This document shows, in pieces, positions 13,670-17,233 of a stretch of DNA of 17,233 nucleotides. Where the stretch lies: contig WJJX01000030.1 in the NCBI GenBank assembly GCA_014729445.1, positions 1-17,233 on the forward strand. The letters are read 5' to 3'. This DNA comes from Candidatus Moraniibacteriota bacterium. GTDB taxonomy: Bacteria; Patescibacteriota; Minisyncoccia; CAIUEV01; JAHKAQ01. The notes beneath the pieces were generated by a model. The model was given only the letters and a program-made list of their open reading frames with translations, was not told the DNA's origin and did no database searches. How positions within the stretch are numbered: the first letter of the stretch is position 1; each line of letters starts with the position of its first letter. The translations under genes were made by a program, and so were the position numbers.

Positions 13670-13830
13670 TGTTGTATTCAATTAAATGGATTAAAACATA
13701 GGCGATTATCTTTAAATTAATTTTTTCCCCGGCCTGATTAAAATATAGGAGGCAATAACGATAATATTTCAAAAAATTTTTCAATATTGTTAATTGTTTT
13801 GATCTGTTAAATATTTATATTTTAAAATCT

Positions 13831-16800
13831 CTAAACCTCGATACCGAAAATCTCCTTGGTTTCTTTTTTCTTTTTGGGTTCGGAAATATCACTAGGCGAG
13901 CCTCCCTGATTATCTTTAGCAGTTTTTTTCTTGTCTTTGGATCTTAGAGTGATATTTTTGGTTACAATTTTCTCTCTGCCGAGTTTGATGCTTTTAGTTA
14001 CACTCGCGCCGTCCGAAGCTTTTACCTTTAAATTATACTTTCCTTTGGCTAATAAAATAGCATACCTTCCCATAGCGTCGGTGATTGTTCGAGCGACAGG
14101 GGCTCCGTTTTGATCGAAAACATTGACATAGGTCAAAGGTCTCGGCCTTTTCTTTTCGTCTCGAACCAATCCCCATTTGGGTTTTTTGGGCAGAATAATT
14201 CTTATTAGAATAAAAATCACATAAAGAATTACGATAACGATGTTATAAATAACCGGATTGATAATCACAATCACAACCGCCGAGATAAATCCAAGGATAA
14301 ATATCGTGTCTAGAAGTCGCAGCAGGCCTGACTTTGAAAAGACCACTTCACTCGATTTGGCCATATCTTTTCGCATCGGAATCCCGATTGCAAGATTATC
14401 CTCTTTTTTAAAGCTTATCGTCTGCCCTTCGTAGTACTGCGGATCATATTGCACCGCAAAGGGTTTGGCCTCTTTTTTATCCACCAAATGATAACCTTCT
14501 TTTTTCACATCCAGCGTGTAACTGCCTGCGTTAACCAGGAAAAAATAATTGCCGGTTTTATCCGTGGTTATCGAGTCTTTGATTTTACCGTCTTTATCAA
14601 ACAATTCAACCGTTGATTCTTTAAGAGGTTTGCCACTGGCGATATCAAAGACCACTCCAGCCCGCTTTTTTCTTCGATTATAGAATAAAAGAGCCAGCAA
14701 ATTCAAAACAGGCAGTAAAAAATCCCAAAATTTTGAAGGCATAACTTCTTTGGGTTCGGAAAACTGCTCTATTTGGGTAACCGGCGCCACTTCCTCGACT
14801 TCCGCCTCTTTTGCCAACCTTTGAGTGGCTCCTCTAAATAAAGCTTTAGCTACCGGCTCATTAGGATCATTAGATTCCACTTCCAAGGTGACCGACTCGC
14901 TGCCTTCTTCTTTTGGCCTGAAACCAATTTCAATGTCGCAGGTTTCCCCTGGTCTCAACACATTTTTTTCTTGGCAGGGATTATCCGCATCAGCCGGATT
15001 CAAATCGATTATATATTGATCCGATTCCGTTAATTTAATATCCGAAATATTTAAATCCGCATTTCCTTTATTATAAACCTTAACCGGCTGGAATAAAATC
15101 TCGTCGGGTACTTCCTCGCCCTCTCGAATAACTATCGGCTCAAATTCATGCTCTCTTACACTTAAATCAATCTCCGGTTTCTTTTCCTCTTCCCTCCGTC
15201 CCAAATAAAAAACCTCTTTTTCCGGTTCATCGGGATCGTTGGAATTAATTATTAATTTTGTTCTTAGTTCGCTCAAAACATTCGGATTAAAAATTACCTG
15301 GACAGTACAGCTTTGATCCTGTTCTAAAATTTGATTGCTTTGGCAGGTAAGCAATTCCAAACCAAAACTCTCGTTGTTTTCGATATGCATTCCGCTTATC
15401 TGCAGATCCCCCTCTCCGACATTGGTGATTGTCAAATCTCTGGTTTTCATTCCCTCATTAAAACCTATTAAACCAAAATTATACTCTTCTTCGCTTGTTT
15501 CAATATCAGGATAATCCTCTTTTCTCCCGATAATTGTCCAATAAGGAGTAAGCCGGTCGCTTTTCACTTTGTAATAGGAATAATTCTTGTCGATTTCTTT
15601 TAAATCAGCTTCTTGAGGTTTGTCTTCTTTGGATTGGAAAAAGTACATTTCAACAATGCTATTTTCCTCAATCCAGTCGTTTTCTATGATAAAGTATAAG
15701 GTGGCTTTATCGACTTCATCATTTTCGAAATCCTCGCTTTCAATTTTTAAATATTTGTATACCAGATAGTTTTCTCCTTCATATTTTTCTTCGATTTCCA
15801 ATTTAGAGGGTGCATTTTCATGTTTGGTGACAATGAATTCGCCCAAAATGTCTTTTTCGGCTTTTAGTTTTATTTTTTCAATCGCTGTCTCTCCGTTTTT
15901 ATCTTTGTCGACTTTATCGCTGCTTCTTTCATCGTTATTTGAAAGACATAATTCAAAAGCGATACAATCATCTTCCTTACAGTCTTCAACCAAGTTATCC
16001 TCGCTCTCTTCTCTGTCGTCATCATCTATGAAGTCAAAATAATCGCAGGCCATCGCTTTATTGGCGGTTAGGGGCACCTGTTTATCGGGGGTGTCCAAAT
16101 CATTTGAGTTAATCGTAATTTCGGCGCTGTAGCTCCCTTCTTCTGATTGGTTAAACGTAACCGTTAAAGCGCAGCTTTCATTTTGATTAAGGGAGATAGT
16201 GCCTGATCCACAATCGTCTTTGTTCAAAACAAAATCGCTATTGCTTAAGCTAATACTTGTGATATTAAGAGTGGCTGTTCCGATATTTTTAACCGTTACT
16301 TGTTTGGTTTGTCCTTGATCGGTAAAATTCAAGCTGCTGGGTAAAACCGAAATGTTAGGTTCGGGAGTAATTGCGCTAACCCCTTCTCCAGTTAAAGTAA
16401 TATCAAAAGGATTCTCATCCGGATCATCGGAGGTTATAGTCACGCTTGTATCAAAAACTCCGGTTGCTGACGGATTAAAGGTGACATTAATGGTGCAGGT
16501 TTGACTTGAAGTTAGAACAGTCGAAGTGCCGCAAGTGTCAGTATCCAGTGTATAGTTGGTAGTATCATTTAAAACAATATCAGAGATAGTTAAATCGGCA
16601 TTGCCGGCGTTTTCAATAATGAAAGACTGACTGGAGCTGCTTTCTCCTTCAATCACTTCCCCATAATCATAAGTTTCGGGATCCACGTTGATGTCTTTAT
16701 CGTTTATTCCTTCACCCTGGAGGTCAATGTCATAATCGCCGTCCGGATCGTTGCTTACAACGGTAATCGAATTATCCAAGACGCCGGTGGTGGTCGGACT

Positions 16801-17233
16801 GAAGCTTACCTCAATGTTGCAGTTTGAGCCGGAAGTTAAAGTGATTGAATCGCCGCAAGGGTTAGTGGCGGGATTTTTGTCTAAGGTGTAATTGGTGGTG
16901 TCATTTAGGGTGATGCTTGAAATATCAAGATCCTGATCGCCAGAGTTGGAAATTTGGATAGTATCCGGTCCTTCCAAAACGGAAACAACAACACTGCCAA
17001 AATTATTGGGATTTGGACTGGCTTCGATATTCGGAGGGCTGCTGGTTAGAACGTCTTCGTGAAAATCGCCGTCGCTGGTTCCATCGTTATCCTGCAATAC
17101 TTTGCTCCCGTTTAAAGCGGCGGTTATCAAATCGGTTCCGCTTACCGTTGGAGCATAAGTGTTTTCATAACTCCCGTCATTTTCCGGATCGCTTAAAGTT
17201 AAATCATCAATTTCCGGAGGACTTGTTCCGTCA
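13831..17233 (-). CDS. Giant surface protein with ASH repeats, PGF-pre-PGF-like domain and three TM helices, 5' end outside window
   Basis: The frame runs off the window; 34 codons precede the TTG at 17130, which I do not believe is the start. Numbering from that TTG (1,099 residues): ASH/choice-of-anchor-D-type beta-sandwiches lie at about 35-141, 146-250, 259-357, 540-644 and 652-768. Each has one Cys pair 11-13 residues apart (92/104, 200/212, 307/320, 596/608, 719/731). An acidic Cys-rich insert (361-395) resembles calcium-binding C-x-D-x-D repeats. Residues ~415-537 (YLVYKYLKIESEDF, then NDWIEENSI, and SDRLTPYWTIIGRK at the end) match the PGF-pre-PGF domain known from archaeal surface proteins. 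TM1 (802-818) ends in NRRKKR. A carboxypeptidase-regulatory-like sandwich (824-920), a TM hairpin (936-980), a second such sandwich (998-1063) and a Lys-rich tail follow. A large extracellular adhesin-like part with a cytoplasmic module is inferred. Stop is TAG; no neighbour suggests a partner. Confidence 0.75.
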   Translation of the reverse strand, partial: DGTSPPEIDDLTLSDPENDGSYENTYAPTVSGTDLITAALNGSKVLQDNDGTSDGDFHEDVLTSSPPNIEASPNPNNFGSVVVSVLEGPDTIQISNSGDQDLDISSITLNDTTNYTLDKNPATNPCGDSITLTSGSNCNIEVSFSPTTTGVLDNSITVVSNDPDGDYDIDLQGEGINDKDINVDPETYDYGEVIEGESSSSQSFIIENAGNADLTISDIVLNDTTNYTLDTDTCGTSTVLTSSQTCTINVTFNPSATGVFDTSVTITSDDPDENPFDITLTGEGVSAITPEPNISVLPSSLNFTDQGQTKQVTVKNIGTATLNITSISLSNSDFVLNKDDCGSGTISLNQNESCALTVTFNQSEEGSYSAEITINSNDLDTPDKQVPLTANKAMACDYFDFIDDDDREESEDNLVEDCKEDDCIAFELCLSNNDERSSDKVDKDKNGETAIEKIKLKAEKDILGEFIVTKHENAPSKLEIEEKYEGENYLVYKYLKIESEDFENDEVDKATLYFIIENDWIEENSIVEMYFFQSKEDKPQEADLKEIDKNYSYYKVKSDRLTPYWTIIGRKEDYPDIETSEEEYNFGLIGFNEGMKTRDLTITNVGEGDLQISGMHIENNESFGLELLTCQSNQILEQDQSCTVQVIFNPNVLSELRTKLIINSNDPDEPEKEVFYLGRREEEKKPEIDLSVREHEFEPIVIREGEEVPDEILFQPVKVYNKGNADLNISDIKLTESDQYIIDLNPADADNPCQEKNVLRPGETCDIEIGFRPKEEGSESVTLEVESNDPNEPVAKALFRGATQRLAKEAEVEEVAPVTQIEQFSEPKEVMPSKFWDFLLPVLNLLALLFYNRRKKRAGVVFDIASGKPLKESTVELFDKDGKIKDSITTDKTGNYFFLVNAGSYTLDVKKEGYHLVDKKEAKPFAVQYDPQYYEGQTISFKKEDNLAIGIPMRKDMAKSSEVVFSKSGLLRLLDTIFILGFISAVVIVIINPVIYNIVIVILYVIFILIRIILPKKPKWGLVRDEKKRPRPLTYVNVFDQNGAPVARTITDAMGRYAILLAKGKYNLKVKASDGASVTKSIKLGREKIVTKNITLRSKDKKKTAKDNQGGSPSDISEPKKKKETKEIFGIEV

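Noticed and set aside
13763..13788. AT-only inverted repeat (AATATT arms) after the large surface-protein gene
   Set aside because: It has no GC stem and no T-run of the right polarity, so I do not call a terminator. AT-rich sequence gives such repeats by chance.
17128..17130. TTG at 17130 as the start of the giant surface protein
   Set aside because: The same frame continues without a stop to the window edge with similar composition, so the true start is outside the window.

Overview
The window is AT-rich DNA that I would place in a member of the Candidate Phyla Radiation (Patescibacteria, probably Parcubacteria-like). This is an inference. It rests on the low-GC, Lys/Ile/Asn-rich proteins, the divergent r-proteins with Lys-rich extensions, the near-total lack of Shine-Dalgarno sequences, and several CPR-style orphan proteins. 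TGA is not reassigned: no gene contains an in-frame TGA, and 14 of 19 stops are TAA, 4 TAG and 1 TGA.

Layout. (1) 2-1090 (+): the 3' part of a probable beta-propeller protein. It converges on (2), a nine-gene minus-strand translation/transcription operon at 5648-1110: infA, rpmJ, rpsM, rpsK, rpsD, rpoA, rplQ, rplM, rpsI. The order is the conserved bacterial one, with the alpha operon joined to the L13/S9 pair, but secY-adk-map is absent upstream of infA. A good promoter at 5813-5784 drives it through a leader of about 130 nt that could fold and ends in a terminator-like U run. (3) 5996-6418 (+): a promoter, tRNA-Lys(UUU), a GC-rich hairpin-rich spacer, tRNA-Val(UAC) and a bidirectional terminator.

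(4) 6386-9485: an accessory-looking stretch. It holds an orphan HELAH metallopeptidase-like gene flanked by two copies of the tRNA-Val 3' end (possible attachment sites 1,045 bp apart), a truncated-looking kinase-like gene with no ATG, and a secreted or anchored single-TM protein of unknown function. (5) 9486-10466 (+): a DedA/VTT-type membrane protein with an extra N-terminal four-helix block.

(6) 13669-10496 (-): a compact four-gene cluster encoding a small single-TM protein, an MsbA-type ABC exporter half-transporter, a stand-alone receiver domain, and an internally shortened histidine phosphatase. The last two share a reading frame across one TGA. (7) 17233-13831 (-): a very large partial surface protein. 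It has five Cys-looped ASH/choice-of-anchor-D domains, an acidic Cys-rich insert, a PGF-pre-PGF-like domain, three TM helices, and two carboxypeptidase-regulatory-like sandwiches that the topology puts in the cytoplasm.

The points most worth a second look are the tRNA-Val 3'-end duplication, the structured infA leader, the inside-out topology of the large surface protein, and the receiver/phosphatase pair. No CRISPR array, transposase, integrase or recognisable defence system is visible.
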